DNA of 60,837 bases, taken from the NCBI GenBank assembly GCA_947627445.1, contig CANQWA010000015.1, forward strand, positions 1 through 60,837, in the 5' to 3' direction. Positions within the stretch are counted from its first letter, which is position 1, and each line of letters begins with the position of its first letter. Positions 24,861 through 35,027 of the stretch are shown piece after piece. The notes beneath the pieces were generated by a model. It searched no databases. It was not told where the DNA came from and worked only from the letters and a program-made list of their open reading frames with translations. Made by a program: the position numbers and the translations under genes. Source of the DNA: an uncultured Ruminococcus sp. (GTDB lineage Bacteria > Bacillota > Clostridia > Oscillospirales > Ruminococcaceae).

Positions 24861-25877
24861 ATGTTTACAAAAGACATCGGCATTGATCTTGGAACAGCCA
24901 ACACCCTGGTATATCTCCGTGGCAAAGGCATTATCATTCGTGAACCCTCAGTGGTTGCCGTAAATACCCACACGGATCGTGCAAAATATGTGGGAAAAGA
25001 AGCAAAGGACGTCATTGGCAGAGCTCCCGGCTCTATTGTAGCAGTGCGTCCTCTGAAGGACGGCGTCATTGCAGATTTTGAGACCACCACCATTCTTTTA
25101 CAGGAATTTATTCGCAAAGCACTCAAAGGCAAAATGTTTGCACGTGCCCGGGTGATTATCTGTATTCCTTCCGGTGTCACTGCGGTAGAACGCCGTGCGG
25201 TACGGGATGCTGCAGACAGTGCCGGTGCCCGTCCGGTTCTCATTGTAGAAGAACCCATGGCAGCTGCCATCGGTGCAGGCTTGCCTACCACTGAACCTGT
25301 GGGCTGTATGGTGCTGGATATCGGCGGCGGTACAAGCGAGGTCGCTGTCATCTCTCTGGGAGGCATTGTGGCATCCAAGAGCATCCGCTGTGCCGGTGAC
25401 GAATTCGACAATGCCATTATCGGCTATATCAAAAAGCGATACAATCTGCTTATCGGCGAACGGACTGCGGAGGTCATCAAGCTGCAGATCGGCTCTGCCT
25501 ATCCGGTAGAACGGGACGAGGTCATGCAGATCAAGGGACGCAATCTCATGAACGGTCTGCCGGAAAACATCAACATCAACTCCTCCGAGGTGCGTGAAGC
25601 CCTGTCCGAGCCTCTTTCCCGGATCGTGGATGCAGTACGCTATACTCTGGAGCAGACGCCTCCCGAGCTAGCTGCGGACATCATTGACAAGGGCATCACC
25701 CTGACCGGCGGCGGCGCATTGCTTCGGGGACTAGATCAGCTGATTCACAAAGAAACCGGCATTCCTGTCTTTATCGCAGAATATCCTCTGGACTGTGTCG
25801 CAGAGGGAACGGGAAAGATCCTGGAGAATCTTCATAAATACCGGGATGCCTTTTCAGAAGAAAACAGATTTTTTTAA
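24861..25877 (+). CDS. mreB: Rod shape-determining protein MreB
   Basis: 338 residues after AAAGGAG. Actin-like ATPase: phosphate-1 loop [14 protein letters not shown], phosphate-2 region [14 protein letters not shown], and adenosine motif [14 protein letters not shown]. It polymerises under the membrane and guides elongation-phase wall synthesis with MreC, MreD and PBP2, all encoded directly downstream. Full length. Confidence 0.96.
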   Translation: MFTKDIGIDLGTANTLVYLRGKGIIIREPSVVAVNTHTDRAKYVGKEAKDVIGRAPGSIVAVRPLKDGVIADFETTTILLQEFIRKALKGKMFARARVIICIPSGVTAVERRAVRDAADSAGARPVLIVEEPMAAAIGAGLPTTEPVGCMVLDIGGGTSEVAVISLGGIVASKSIRCAGDEFDNAIIGYIKKRYNLLIGERTAEVIKLQIGSAYPVERDEVMQIKGRNLMNGLPENININSSEVREALSEPLSRIVDAVRYTLEQTPPELAADIIDKGITLTGGGALLRGLDQLIHKETGIPVFIAEYPLDCVAEGTGKILENLHKYRDAFSEENRFF

Positions 25878-25913
25878 GGCAGCAATTCCTGTCTTTAGAA
25901 GGGAGTCATGCAA

Positions 25914-26774
25914 ATGGGCGGCTTTTTCCGCAGCAACAAATTTCGTATCATTCTGTGTATCATCGCCCTGCTGATCGGCATGATGCTTTACGCCGTCACA
26001 CAAGACGGCTACACCCTACCAACCACTGGTGTCATCGGAAAGCTCCTGAATCCGATCCGCTCGTTTTCCAACTCCATTTCTACAAAGGTAGAGGATACCA
26101 TTCATATCTACACCCGGAATCAGCAATATCAGGAAGAAAACGCCCAGCTCCGCCAGCAGATCGCTGAACTGGAAAACGATCTGGCAGACTACCACAGAAC
26201 ACAGCAGGAACTGGAAGAACTGGAAGCTTTTATGGACGTGAAAATTGACCACGAGGACTATGATCTGTCCGATCCCTGTACCATTATCGGCTATGTGGAG
26301 AACGATCCCTTCCATTCCTTTTACATTGATAAAGGCAGTCAGGACGGACTTTCTGTCTATGATCCGGTGGTGACCTCACAGGGTCTTGTGGGAATTATTT
26401 CCGAAATTTCCGAGACATTTGCCACCGTCAAGACTATCTGCTCACCTACTCTATCTGTGGGCGGTGAGATCTCGGGTTCTTCAGAATCCGGTATTGTAGA
26501 AGGTGACGTGACCCTTGCGGCAGATTATCAATGTCACATGATCTTTCTGGATAAAGACACCAAAATCAAAAATGGCGATCTGGTACTGACATCCAATTCT
26601 GTGGGTATTTTCCCTTCCGGTTATCTCATCGGCACTGTCCAGACCATCCAGCCCATGGACAATGGTCTGAGCTACTGTGCGGTCATCGAGCCTGCTGTGG
26701 ATTTTGAAAATCTCACAACAGTCATGGCGATTACCGATTTTGCCGGAAAGGAGCAGCAGCATGGCGAGGAATAA
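25914..26774 (+). CDS. mreC: Rod shape-determining protein MreC
   Basis: 286 residues. The second of two close ATGs (MGGFFRSNKFRI) is chosen because it lies 8 bases after AAGGGAG. One N-terminal membrane helix (IILCIIALLIGMMLYAVT), then a periplasmic-type coiled coil (about 65-110, NAQLRQQIAELENDLADY) and two beta-barrel domains with DPVVTSQGLVGIISEIS. It bridges MreB to the elongation PBPs. Its stop overlaps the mreD start by 14 bases. Confidence 0.92.
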   Translation: MGGFFRSNKFRIILCIIALLIGMMLYAVTQDGYTLPTTGVIGKLLNPIRSFSNSISTKVEDTIHIYTRNQQYQEENAQLRQQIAELENDLADYHRTQQELEELEAFMDVKIDHEDYDLSDPCTIIGYVENDPFHSFYIDKGSQDGLSVYDPVVTSQGLVGIISEISETFATVKTICSPTLSVGGEISGSSESGIVEGDVTLAADYQCHMIFLDKDTKIKNGDLVLTSNSVGIFPSGYLIGTVQTIQPMDNGLSYCAVIEPAVDFENLTTVMAITDFAGKEQQHGEE

Positions 26775-27339
26775 GCTTCTGCTTGCCGTTTCTAAAAAGC
26801 CGAAACGGCAAAAGCTCCGCAGTGTGATCCTGTGGGTATTGTACAGTATTCTGATCCTAATGGCTTTTGTGCTGGGAACTGCCGGAGATTATGTAAAGCC
26901 TTTGCTGCTGCTGCCTATTGCTCTGTGCATTTCTTCGGTATGCAGCACGGCTGTTGCCGGCGGTATAGGGATTGCCTGTGGTTTACTGATCGATATTTCC
27001 TATGGTACACTGCTGGGATATCATGCCATCCCGCTGTTTCTGATCTGTATGGGGGTTTCCTTGCTCTACGATCGTCTGATGCAGCAGCGCCTTTTGAATC
27101 TGGTTTTTTTTACATTGGTGGCTGCTTTTCTGATCACCGGAAGCGATTATATATTCCAATACGCCATCTGGGGATATGAAAATGTCTCTCAGATCTATGT
27201 GAAGAATTCTCTGCCCTGTCTGGTTTATACCGTGATCAGCAGTGTGGTTTATTATCCGATTTTCCGCTTGATGCACCGGTTTCTTCTGCCGCCCCGACGG
27301 AGAAAAGTAGAGCGAACCGTCAAGCCGATAGATGACTGA
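26761..27339 (+). CDS. mreD: Rod shape-determining protein MreD
   Basis: 192 residues, ATG directly after AAAGGAGCAGCAGC at the mreC end. Five to six membrane helices follow a basic N-terminus (KKPKRQKLR). Identity rests on the hydropathy layout and its place between mreC and the PBP2 gene, because MreD sequences are poorly conserved. It stabilises the elongation complex. Confidence 0.85.
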   Translation: MARNKLLLAVSKKPKRQKLRSVILWVLYSILILMAFVLGTAGDYVKPLLLLPIALCISSVCSTAVAGGIGIACGLLIDISYGTLLGYHAIPLFLICMGVSLLYDRLMQQRLLNLVFFTLVAAFLITGSDYIFQYAIWGYENVSQIYVKNSLPCLVYTVISSVVYYPIFRLMHRFLLPPRRRKVERTVKPIDD

Positions 27340-27550
27340 GAACAAGTTCTGATACATGATTTCCTATTTTATCGGTTTTCTGGAATTCCTTGGATGGGAA
27401 ATGTCGTTTGCAAGACCTTGCTTTTAGCCCTGCCTTTTTTCTAAAAAAAACAGTCTGATGTCCATGTTTGGTGACGCAGAGCATATGACAAAACGCCGCC
27501 GCTTTTTCTTGCTTCTTGTGTCTTCCCCCTATCGATGAAAGGATTCTTCT
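27340..27550. other. Gap between mreD and the PBP2 gene, possible decayed family C element
   Basis: 211 bases. It begins with GAGAACAAGTTCT, the end motif of families C and D in inverse. TTTGGTGACGCAGAGCATAT and CGCCGCCGCTTTTTCTTGC are reminiscent of the family C core. No open frame or clear terminator is seen. Confidence 0.35.
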
Positions 27551-29677
27551 ATGAAACAACGTACTGTTTCCAGCTATATCAAACTCACTCTCGCCAGCCT
27601 GCTGGTGCTCATCTCCTGCTGTCTGTGCACATGGCGGCTGATGAAAATTCAGGTGGTAGAAAGCGAAACTTACATTCAGAAACAAACCTATGTCCAGACC
27701 TATAAACAGGATATCAATGCCACCCGCGGCGAAATCCGGGACTCTGCCGGTAATCCTATTGTCGAAAACAAAGTGGGCTATAACATCATCATCCAACCCG
27801 ATACCTTTCCCGAGGACAACAAAGAGGGCAATCGTGTTCTGCTGACCCTGACGTCCATACTGAAGGAAAACAACGTGACATGGAACACATCTCTCCCCAT
27901 CTCTCAGACACAGCCCTATACCTTTACCAACGATGACACAGCCGTAGCAAAGTTGAAAGAAAACCTGAATCTCAACGTCTATGCCACCGCTGAAAACTGC
28001 ATAGATGCCCTGAAAGAAACATATGGCATCGACGATTCTTACACCGAACAGGAACAGTTCCTCTTAGCCGCCCTCCGCTACGAAATGCAGCTCCGGGGCT
28101 TTTCTCTCAGCAACCGCTTTACTCTGGCGGAGGACGTTTCCATTCAGGTGGTCACGGAACTGAAAGAACGCGGCGTGACCATGCCCGGTATGGATATCGT
28201 AGAAGAGGCCATCCGGTCTGTGACACAGGCAGATGTGATTCCCCACGAAATCGGTACAGTAGGACCCATCTATGCCGAAGAATATGAGGACTTAAAGGCA
28301 AAGGGATACGACTTAGACGACATTGTTGGAAAAAGCGGCATCGAACGTGCTTTAGATCTGACCCTCCGGGGTACAGACGGCATCAAGGAGATCCGGGTGG
28401 AAAACGGCGAGGTGATCTCTGCAGAGATGACAACGCCAGTCGTTGCCGGCAATACCATCCAACTTACTGTCAACAGCGATTTTCAGCGGGAATTGCAGAA
28501 TATTCTGGAAAGTTTTATTGACAACTTCGATTATCTGCGGGACTTCAAAACCGAAGAAAACGGTTTGGGTGAGGTTTCCTGCGGTGCCATTGTAGTACTG
28601 GACGCCAAAGACGGCGGTGTGTTGGGTATGGCAACCGCCCCCACCTATGACCTGAACACCTATAAAACAGACTATGAGGCGATTGTCAACGCTGAAAATG
28701 CCCCTCTGGTGAACCGTGCCACAGACGGTCTGTACCGCCCCGGTTCAACATTCAAGACCATCACTGCCACTGCTGGCTTGAACGAGGGTATCATCAACGG
28801 CGCATCTACCTATCACTGTGCCAAAACCTATCTGTTTAAGGATCACACCTATAACTGTACCGGTACACACGGAGATATTTCTGTCACACGTGCGCTTCAG
28901 GTTTCCTGTAATATTTTCTTCTATCAGCTGTCCGAAAAACTGACCATTGACCGTATTTCAGACTATGCTTCCCGGTTCGGACTGGGTCAGCCCACCGGGC
29001 TGGAAACCGGCGATGCCAGCGGCTATCTCTCCAACCAGGAGACATTTGCGAATCTGGGCATTGACTGGACAGTGGGACAGGTTCTCCAGAGCAGTATTGG
29101 TCAGGGCGAATGGGCGGTGACGCCCCTGCAAATGGCAAATGTTGCCTGCACCATCGCCAACAACGGCACACGCTACAAACCCCACCTGGTGGACAGCATC
29201 TGGGATTATCACTATACCCATTGCATAGAAGACATCCAACCTGTCATTGCAGAACAAATCCAACCAAAGGATGATATGGTGTTCCAGTATGTGGAAGAAG
29301 GCATGATTGCTGCCTCCCATAACGGATTCCCCGACCGCTATTCTCTGTCCAATCTGGGCTTTGATGTGGCGGTGAAAACTGGTACGCCTCAGGCAGGAGG
29401 CGGACGAGTGCAGGATTCTTTCTTTATCGGCTATGCACCGGCAAACGATCCGGAGATTGCCTTTGCCGGCGTCATTGAGGGCGGCGAGTATTCCAAGTAT
29501 ATGATTCGCTCCATTATCCAGGCGTATGAAAAAATCGTCAAAGAGGATGAAGCTGTTTCCGTTGGCTACTTCGGAACGACCACTGCCACATCACAGATTA
29601 CCGATGCAAATAGCAGCACTGGTACGACCACTTATACAGAAGCTGTAACGACTGCGGGAGAAAATCCCCACGCATAA
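27551..29677 (+). CDS. mrdA: Penicillin-binding protein 2 (elongation transpeptidase)
   Basis: 708 residues. An N-terminal membrane anchor (LTLASLLVLISCCLCTWRLM), a pedestal/dimerisation domain to about residue 330, then the transpeptidase domain. The active-site Ser lies in PGSTFKT (near residue 398), SCN near 451, and KTGTPQAGG near 610. It crosslinks peptidoglycan during side-wall growth and is inhibited by beta-lactams. The C-terminus ends in a Thr-rich low-complexity tail. Its place after mreBCD fits the PBP2 role. Confidence 0.93.
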   Translation: MKQRTVSSYIKLTLASLLVLISCCLCTWRLMKIQVVESETYIQKQTYVQTYKQDINATRGEIRDSAGNPIVENKVGYNIIIQPDTFPEDNKEGNRVLLTLTSILKENNVTWNTSLPISQTQPYTFTNDDTAVAKLKENLNLNVYATAENCIDALKETYGIDDSYTEQEQFLLAALRYEMQLRGFSLSNRFTLAEDVSIQVVTELKERGVTMPGMDIVEEAIRSVTQADVIPHEIGTVGPIYAEEYEDLKAKGYDLDDIVGKSGIERALDLTLRGTDGIKEIRVENGEVISAEMTTPVVAGNTIQLTVNSDFQRELQNILESFIDNFDYLRDFKTEENGLGEVSCGAIVVLDAKDGGVLGMATAPTYDLNTYKTDYEAIVNAENAPLVNRATDGLYRPGSTFKTITATAGLNEGIINGASTYHCAKTYLFKDHTYNCTGTHGDISVTRALQVSCNIFFYQLSEKLTIDRISDYASRFGLGQPTGLETGDASGYLSNQETFANLGIDWTVGQVLQSSIGQGEWAVTPLQMANVACTIANNGTRYKPHLVDSIWDYHYTHCIEDIQPVIAEQIQPKDDMVFQYVEEGMIAASHNGFPDRYSLSNLGFDVAVKTGTPQAGGGRVQDSFFIGYAPANDPEIAFAGVIEGGEYSKYMIRSIIQAYEKIVKEDEAVSVGYFGTTTATSQITDANSSTGTTTYTEAVTTAGENPHA

Positions 29678-29815
29678 CATTCCGAAAACTGGCAATCGAA
29701 AGCATGGAAGACTGTCTCTCAAAATGTCTTTCCATGCTTTTCGTCATATTGTATAAAGAAGGGCGTGGGAAGCACCATATTTTCCACAATTTTATATTTT
29801 TCCGGCACAAATGCT

Positions 29816-29843
29816 TTGACAAATGCCAGATTTGTGGTATAAT
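29816..29843 (+). promoter_or_regulatory. Promoter of mgsA
   Basis: TTGACA (29816-29821), 16-base spacer, TATAAT (29838-29843), about 120 bases before the start codon. Confidence 0.75.
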
Positions 29844-29961
29844 AGAAATAGATATTTTTCATCAGGAATGTTCTATTCTCCCATATGCAAATTCCATATC
29901 AACATCAAATGTTTTTTATTCGTATACATTCTAAACCAAAAGAAAGGGATGATTTGCACAC

Positions 29962-30366
29962 ATGACAATTGCACTGATTGCGCATGACGCAAAAAAAGAA
30001 CTGATGATACAGTTTTGTATCGCCTACTGCGGCATTCTCTCCCGGCACATTCTCTGTGCGACCGGCACCACCGGAAAGCAAGTAGCAGAATCCACCGGTC
30101 TGCGTATCCAGCAGTACCTCAGCGGTTCACAGGGAGGCGATCAGCAGATCGCCGCAAGAATATCCTGCAATGAAATCGACATTCTGCTGTTTTTCCGGGA
30201 TCCCATTACCCGCAAAGCAACAGAACCCAACGAAATGAACCTGCTTCGTCTCTGCGATGTACACAACGTCCCTGTTGCCACAAACATTGCCACTGCTGAA
30301 GCACTGATTATGGCGCTGGAGCGTGGCGACCTGGATTGGCGTGAGATCGGCAATCCTTCTATCTAG
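29962..30366 (+). CDS. mgsA: Methylglyoxal synthase
   Basis: 134 residues after GAAAGGGATG. It carries the MGS fold motifs: LIAHDAKK at the N-terminus, CATGTTGKQVAESTGL (phosphate binding), GSQGGDQQIAARI and ILLFFRDP with the catalytic Asp residues, then DVHNVPVATNIATAE. It converts dihydroxyacetone phosphate to methylglyoxal and Pi, a glycolytic overflow bypass. Monocistronic, with its own promoter and terminator. Confidence 0.94.
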   Translation: MTIALIAHDAKKELMIQFCIAYCGILSRHILCATGTTGKQVAESTGLRIQQYLSGSQGGDQQIAARISCNEIDILLFFRDPITRKATEPNEMNLLRLCDVHNVPVATNIATAEALIMALERGDLDWREIGNPSI

Positions 30367-30419
30367 GATGCATTGACACCCTGGCTTGTCCACATAGGGC
30401 TTATAACACAGACAGAATT

Positions 30420-30472
30420 GCCCCTTTTTCCGAAAGCTGTCCCACCGGACAGGCTTTGAAAGGGGCTTTTTT
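30420..30472 (+). terminator. Terminator of mgsA
   Basis: GCCCCTTT (30420-30427) pairs with AAAGGGGC (30459-30466), an inner GTCC/GGAC stem strengthens it, and T6 follows. Confidence 0.85.
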
Positions 30473-30483
30473 CTTGAGCGTCA

Positions 30484-30533
30484 CCGAACAAAGATTGTGC
30501 GCAAAGCTGCCAGGCAGTCTTTGTGCGGTGATG
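30484..30533 (+). repeat. Degenerate family B short element before hisS
   Basis: CACCGAACAAAGA and TCTTTGTGCGGTG are imperfect inverted ends like those of family B, in the hisS leader. Diverged, so the membership is tentative. Confidence 0.45.
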
Positions 30534-30560
30534 TCCTTAATACAGGAGGTTTTTCGATTT

Positions 30561-31880
30561 ATGGCAATTTCTATGAAGCGTCCTCAGGGAACGGAGGATG
30601 TGACCCCAAAACAGATCTACAAATGGACCACCGTAGAGCGCATCGTCCGGGAAACGGCAGAAAGTTTCGGCTTTCAGGAAACACGTATCCCCACCTTTGA
30701 AAGCACAGATCTGTTCCTGCGTTCTGTGGGAGAAACCACAGACGTAGTGCAAAAGGAAATGTATACCGTCAAGGCAAAGGAAACGGAATTCACCCTGCGT
30801 CCCGAAGGCACAGCAGGCACCATCCGCTCTATGCTTCAAAATGGATTATTAAACGATGCACTGCCCCAGAAGATGTTCTATATACTGTCCTGCTTCCGCC
30901 ACGAGCGTCCCCAGGCAGGACGCCTCCGAGAATTCCACCAGTTCGGCGTGGAAATGGCAGGCAGCCCCGGACCTGCTTCCGATGCTGAGATCATCGCCCT
31001 GGGAAAAGCCATTCTCGATCGTGCCGGAATCCAAAACATTGTTCTGAACATCAATTCCATCGGCTGTCCCGCCTGCCGTGCGGACTATCATAAGGCGCTC
31101 CGGGAATTTCTCAACCCCCACCGTGAAGAACTGTGCGAGACCTGTCAGACACGCCTGGAAAAGAACCCCATGCGCATTTTGGACTGCAAAAGTCCGATCT
31201 GCTCCAAAATTGCAGCGGATGCGCCCCTGATCTTAGACTATCTCTGTGACGGTTGCCAAACACATTTTGACAAGCTGAAAGAATATCTGGCTGTCATGAA
31301 GATTGACTATGTGATCAATCCCAAGATTGTCCGCGGACTGGACTATTATACCAAGACTGTCTTTGAATTTATTACCACCGACATCGGTGCACAGGGCACT
31401 GTCTGTGCCGGTGGCAGATATGACGGATTGATCGAACAGCTGGGCGGAAAACCTACACCGGCTATGGGCTTCGGCATGGGACTGGAGCGGCTGATTCTGA
31501 CCATGGAAAGTCAGGGCTGCGAATTTGAACAGCCCCATACCTGCGACCTGTATCTGGCTCCCATGGACGAAACAGCCGTTCCCGTTGCCATGCAGATCGC
31601 ACAGGGTCTGCGTGCTTCTGGCTATCAGGTGGAATACGATCTGATGCAGCGCGGACTGAAGGCTCAGATGAAATACGCCAACAAGCTGAAGGCTTCCTTT
31701 GTCATTGTGCTGGGCGAAAACGAGATACGAACCAAACAGGTGGCGCTGAAAAATATGCAGACCGGTGAGCAGACAGAGCTCAGGCTGGACGACACCTTTG
31801 AGGATAAATTTGACGATATTGCCATTCAGTACCTCTTTCACGATGTGGTAGAGGAATTTGAGAAGGAGTGTTTGGAATAA
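30561..31880 (+). CDS. hisS: Histidyl-tRNA synthetase
   Basis: 439 residues from MAISMKRPQGTEDVTP, ATG preceded by AGGAGGT. Class II synthetase with motif 2 (FRHERPQAGRLREFHQFG), the histidine-A loops (VRGLDYYTKTVFEF) and motif 3 (GFGMGLERL), plus an anticodon-binding domain (about 335-420). It charges tRNA-His. The aspS start overlaps its stop, the usual hisS-aspS pair of Firmicutes. Confidence 0.96.
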   Translation: MAISMKRPQGTEDVTPKQIYKWTTVERIVRETAESFGFQETRIPTFESTDLFLRSVGETTDVVQKEMYTVKAKETEFTLRPEGTAGTIRSMLQNGLLNDALPQKMFYILSCFRHERPQAGRLREFHQFGVEMAGSPGPASDAEIIALGKAILDRAGIQNIVLNINSIGCPACRADYHKALREFLNPHREELCETCQTRLEKNPMRILDCKSPICSKIAADAPLILDYLCDGCQTHFDKLKEYLAVMKIDYVINPKIVRGLDYYTKTVFEFITTDIGAQGTVCAGGRYDGLIEQLGGKPTPAMGFGMGLERLILTMESQGCEFEQPHTCDLYLAPMDETAVPVAMQIAQGLRASGYQVEYDLMQRGLKAQMKYANKLKASFVIVLGENEIRTKQVALKNMQTGEQTELRLDDTFEDKFDDIAIQYLFHDVVEEFEKECLE

Positions 31881-33670
31881 TGGATCTCATGCAGGATTTG
31901 CGCCGCACTTGTTACTGCGGTGAAGTGACAAAGGTTGGCGAAACAGTGGTTGTAGGAGGCTTTGTACAAAAGGTTCGCAATCTGGGCAACCTGATTTTCA
32001 TAGATCTCCGTGACCGCACTGGCATCGTACAGCTTGCCTTTAACGATCAGACAGACCGTGCTGTTTTTGACAAGGCGGCTTCCTGCCGCAGCGAATATGT
32101 GCTGATGGCAAAGGGCGTGACAGAAAAGCGCTCCAGCATCAACCCAGATATGAAGACCGGCAAGGTAGAGATTATTGTCGATGATCTGCGTATCCTCTCC
32201 AAAGCGCAGACACCGCCCTTTGCCATTACAGATGAAACCAAAGTTAACGAAGAACTGCGTCTGAAATACCGCTATCTGGATCTGCGCCGTGCGCCCCTAC
32301 AGCAAAATCTCATCATGCGGCACAAGATTGCACAGGCTGCCAGAGAGTATTTCTATGCCAATGATTTTATTGAGATTGAAACACCCATGATGATGAAATC
32401 CACCCCGGAGGGCGCACGGGACTATCTCATTCCCTCCCGGGTACACAAGGGCAAGTTCTATGCACTGCCCCAGTCGCCGCAAATATACAAGCAATTGCTG
32501 ATGGTTTCTGGTATGGATCGGTATATCCAGATCGCCCGGTGCTTCCGGGATGAGGATCTCCGTGCCGACCGCCAACCGGAATTCACCCAGATCGACCTGG
32601 AAATGTCCTTTGTGGATGTAGAGGACATTTTGAAAATCACTGAGGGCTTTGTGCAGCATCTGTTCCAAAAGGTATTGCAGCAGAATATTCCTCTGCCTCT
32701 GCCCCGTATGACATATCAGGATGCCATGGAACGCTATGGCACAGATAAGCCGGACACACGGTTTGGCATGGAGATCCAGGATCTGTCTGATCTGGTTCGT
32801 GACATAAACTTTATGGTGTTCCGCTCTGCACTGGAAGCCAAAGGCAGCGTCCGTGCCATTGTGGCAAAGCAAGCGGCTTCTGTTCTGACGAGAAAAGAGA
32901 TCGACAAACTGACCGAAAAGGCAAAGGGCATCGGCGCAAAGGGACTGGCATTCATCCGCTGGAACGATGAGAAGCCCAACTGTTCCTTTGCCAAGTTTTT
33001 GCCTGAGGGCAAGCTGGAAGAAATTCTATCTGCGCTGGGCTGCGAACAGGGGGATGTGGTTCTCATTGTGGCAGACAAAAACAAGGTGACACTGCCGGTG
33101 CTGGGCGCACTTCGTTTGGAAGTGGGCAAACGATTAGAACGGATTCCCGAGGGACAGTTTAACTTTTTGTGGATCACCCAGTTTCCCTTCTTCGAGTGGA
33201 ACGAGGACACCCAGAACTGGGATGCCATGCATCACCCCTTCACCATGCCTATGGACGAATGCCTGTCCTATCTGGACAGCGATCCAGGTAAAGTCATGGC
33301 AAAGGCATTCGATCTGGTGCTCAACGGCACAGAGCTTTCTTCCGGCTCAATCCGTATTACCGACTATGAGTTGCAGGAAAAGATGTTCCAGGCACTCGGT
33401 CTGACAGATGAGGAAATCGAGGCGAAATTCGGATTTTTGGTGGAAGCGTATCACTATGGCGCACCGCCCCATGGCGGATTGGGTATTGGTCTGGATCGTC
33501 TGGCAATGGTGCTGCTTCAGGCAGAAAGTCTGCGTGATGTCGTGGCATTTCCCAAGGTGCAGAACGCCAGCGAGTTGATGAGTGCATGTCCTTCGGCTGT
33601 GGATCAGGAGAGCCTGGATGTGCTGGGTATTACCATCACAAAAACAGAAGAAGCAGAAGCAAATGGGTAA
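31880..33670 (+). CDS. aspS: Aspartyl-tRNA synthetase
   Basis: 596 residues. The ATG at 31880 shares a base with the hisS stop, and GAAGGAG lies 11 bases upstream. An OB-fold anticodon-binding domain comes first (GFVQKVRNLGNLIFIDLRDR). Class II core motifs are FRDEDLRADRQPEFTQID (motif 2) and GGLGIGLDRLAM (motif 3), and a GAD insertion domain lies in the middle (about 290-410), as in bacterial-type AspRS. Full length. Confidence 0.96.
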   Translation: MDLMQDLRRTCYCGEVTKVGETVVVGGFVQKVRNLGNLIFIDLRDRTGIVQLAFNDQTDRAVFDKAASCRSEYVLMAKGVTEKRSSINPDMKTGKVEIIVDDLRILSKAQTPPFAITDETKVNEELRLKYRYLDLRRAPLQQNLIMRHKIAQAAREYFYANDFIEIETPMMMKSTPEGARDYLIPSRVHKGKFYALPQSPQIYKQLLMVSGMDRYIQIARCFRDEDLRADRQPEFTQIDLEMSFVDVEDILKITEGFVQHLFQKVLQQNIPLPLPRMTYQDAMERYGTDKPDTRFGMEIQDLSDLVRDINFMVFRSALEAKGSVRAIVAKQAASVLTRKEIDKLTEKAKGIGAKGLAFIRWNDEKPNCSFAKFLPEGKLEEILSALGCEQGDVVLIVADKNKVTLPVLGALRLEVGKRLERIPEGQFNFLWITQFPFFEWNEDTQNWDAMHHPFTMPMDECLSYLDSDPGKVMAKAFDLVLNGTELSSGSIRITDYELQEKMFQALGLTDEEIEAKFGFLVEAYHYGAPPHGGLGIGLDRLAMVLLQAESLRDVVAFPKVQNASELMSACPSAVDQESLDVLGITITKTEEAEANG

Positions 33671-33742
33671 AATTTGCGGCGGCACGAAACCACCCTTCAG
33701 CCCAAAAGATTCTTTTCTGAGCTTTTACCATTTTCTTGATTC

Positions 33743-33830
33743 TCATACTACTCCTTCAAAATCCGATAGAACATCGGATTTTGAAGGAACGCCTTGCAAG
33801 CATCCTTGTGGGATGCTTGCAAACCATCCA
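33743..33830 (+). repeat. Family A repeat, copy 3
   Basis: The terminal stem CCTTCAAAATCCGAT, loop AGAAC and its exact complement (33753-33787). Relative to copy 1 both strands changed together (CCTCC/GGAGG to CCTTC/GAAGG). A 10-bp hairpin GCAAGCATCC/GGATGCTTGC follows (33796-33820). The other end hairpin is missing. Confidence 0.8.
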
Positions 33831-33836
33831 GAAAAC

Positions 33837-33878
33837 AACACCTCCTACAGCTTTTCGGGTAGCCATAGGAGGTGTTTT
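33837..33878. terminator. Bidirectional terminator between aspS and the DUF3783 gene
   Basis: AACACCTCCTA (33837-33847) pairs with TAGGAGGTGTT (33866-33876). T4 follows on the plus strand and a T-rich tract on the minus strand. Confidence 0.75.
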
Positions 33879-33882
33879 GTAT

Positions 33883-34245
33883 TCAATTCTTCCGGAACTG
33901 TTCATGCTCCCGTTTCAGCTCATACACCAGTTGAAGCGCCGTCCAGTCCGCATTGATTGAAGTCAGCACTGCCTTATACGGAATCACAATCTCTCTGCGG
34001 CGCAGTTCTGCCAGCAGCCGATCCAGCCGACTGTTATTCAGACCGCAGATCAAAAGCATCCCCTCAGAAGGCATGTTTTCTGCAGCAGGAACATCCGAAG
34101 GCTGGGTTGTCACAAAACCTGCCAATGCACCCACTGGAATGTCAAACTGTTCCGGCGAGATCACCGCAGATCGAATATGCAGCTGAGCGGCAATTGATTC
34201 CACAGCAAATGTATCGGGCAGTGCGAAAAGAAGTAATTTTTCCAT
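33883..34245 (-). CDS. DUF3783 domain protein
   Basis: 120 residues, starting at MEKLLLFALPD after GGAGGAAATTTC. The DUF3783 motif is visible (GLNNSRLDRLLAELRRREI, then YKAVLTSINADWTALQLVYE). These small cytosolic proteins are common in Oscillospiraceae and Lachnospiraceae and have no known function. It sits alone between convergent aspS and the zinc-ribbon genes. Confidence 0.8.
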   Translation of the reverse strand: MEKLLLFALPDTFAVESIAAQLHIRSAVISPEQFDIPVGALAGFVTTQPSDVPAAENMPSEGMLLICGLNNSRLDRLLAELRRREIVIPYKAVLTSINADWTALQLVYELKREHEQFRKN

Positions 34246-34307
34246 GAAATTTCCTCCAGAAACAAACATGCGCACCGAAGTCACTCCGATGCGCTTGAAG
34301 CAAGCTC

Positions 34308-35027
34308 TTAATAAAAATCTTGATGGCTATAATACGGATCCGTTCCCAGTAAAAAGGCTACAATAATGATGATCAGCAAGAACAGCACAGACAGAACCAG
34401 TCCGATTACAGAACAGACGATACCGCCAGTCGCCATGCCGCTTCCCCCCTTGGTGTTGGTAGAATCGTTTTGGATCTCCTTTTTGGCGATCACGCCAAAG
34501 ACAATGCCCATGATACCAAAAGGAATACCGCCGCCATAAGCGCACAGCAACAGCAGAGAAAGAATACCCATGATCAGCGAAGCCACGCTTTTGCCGTTCG
34601 TCTGCTTGGGCTGCACATAATAATTGTTGACAGGCTGCCCATATGGAGGTTGGTAATACGGTGTATATTGGGGCTGCCCATACCCGGGCTGATTGGTGTA
34701 CTGAGTCTGACCGTACTGCGTAGTCTGTTGGGTATACTGGGTCTCCGGCATCGCATAAGGGTTTTCTTCCGTCACTTGCTTCGACTGTTGTGTCAACTGC
34801 CCATAGCTTCCGCTCTGCTGAGGTGTATCATAGGAGGTAAACATCTCCGGTACCGGTGCAGCAGAGGCTTGCTCCGGTGTAGGTGTGACTGCCTGATCTG
34901 GGATGGCGGAAGCAATTGCATCAGAGTCAGGTTTTATCATAGGAGCGTTCTCCAGAGGAGAACCGCAATTGGAACAGAAAGCAGTGCCATCCGGCAAAGT
35001 CTGTCCACAGACTTCACATGTTATCAT
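34308..35027 (-). CDS. Zinc-ribbon/DUF4190-type membrane protein (second of a tandem pair)
   Basis: 239 residues. An N-terminal double-CxxC zinc ribbon (CEVCGQTLPDGTAFCSNCGS), a long Gln/Tyr/Pro-rich disordered segment (about 45-135, QYTQQTTQYGQTQYTNQPGY), then two membrane helices (about 150-225) in the DUF4190 style (SLIMGILSLLLLCAYGGGIP; FGVIAKKEI). The topology places the ribbon in the cytoplasm. It overlaps the end of a paralogous gene upstream by one base. Function unknown. Confidence 0.82.
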   Translation of the reverse strand: MITCEVCGQTLPDGTAFCSNCGSPLENAPMIKPDSDAIASAIPDQAVTPTPEQASAAPVPEMFTSYDTPQQSGSYGQLTQQSKQVTEENPYAMPETQYTQQTTQYGQTQYTNQPGYGQPQYTPYYQPPYGQPVNNYYVQPKQTNGKSVASLIMGILSLLLLCAYGGGIPFGIMGIVFGVIAKKEIQNDSTNTKGGSGMATGGIVCSVIGLVLSVLFLLIIIIVAFLLGTDPYYSHQDFY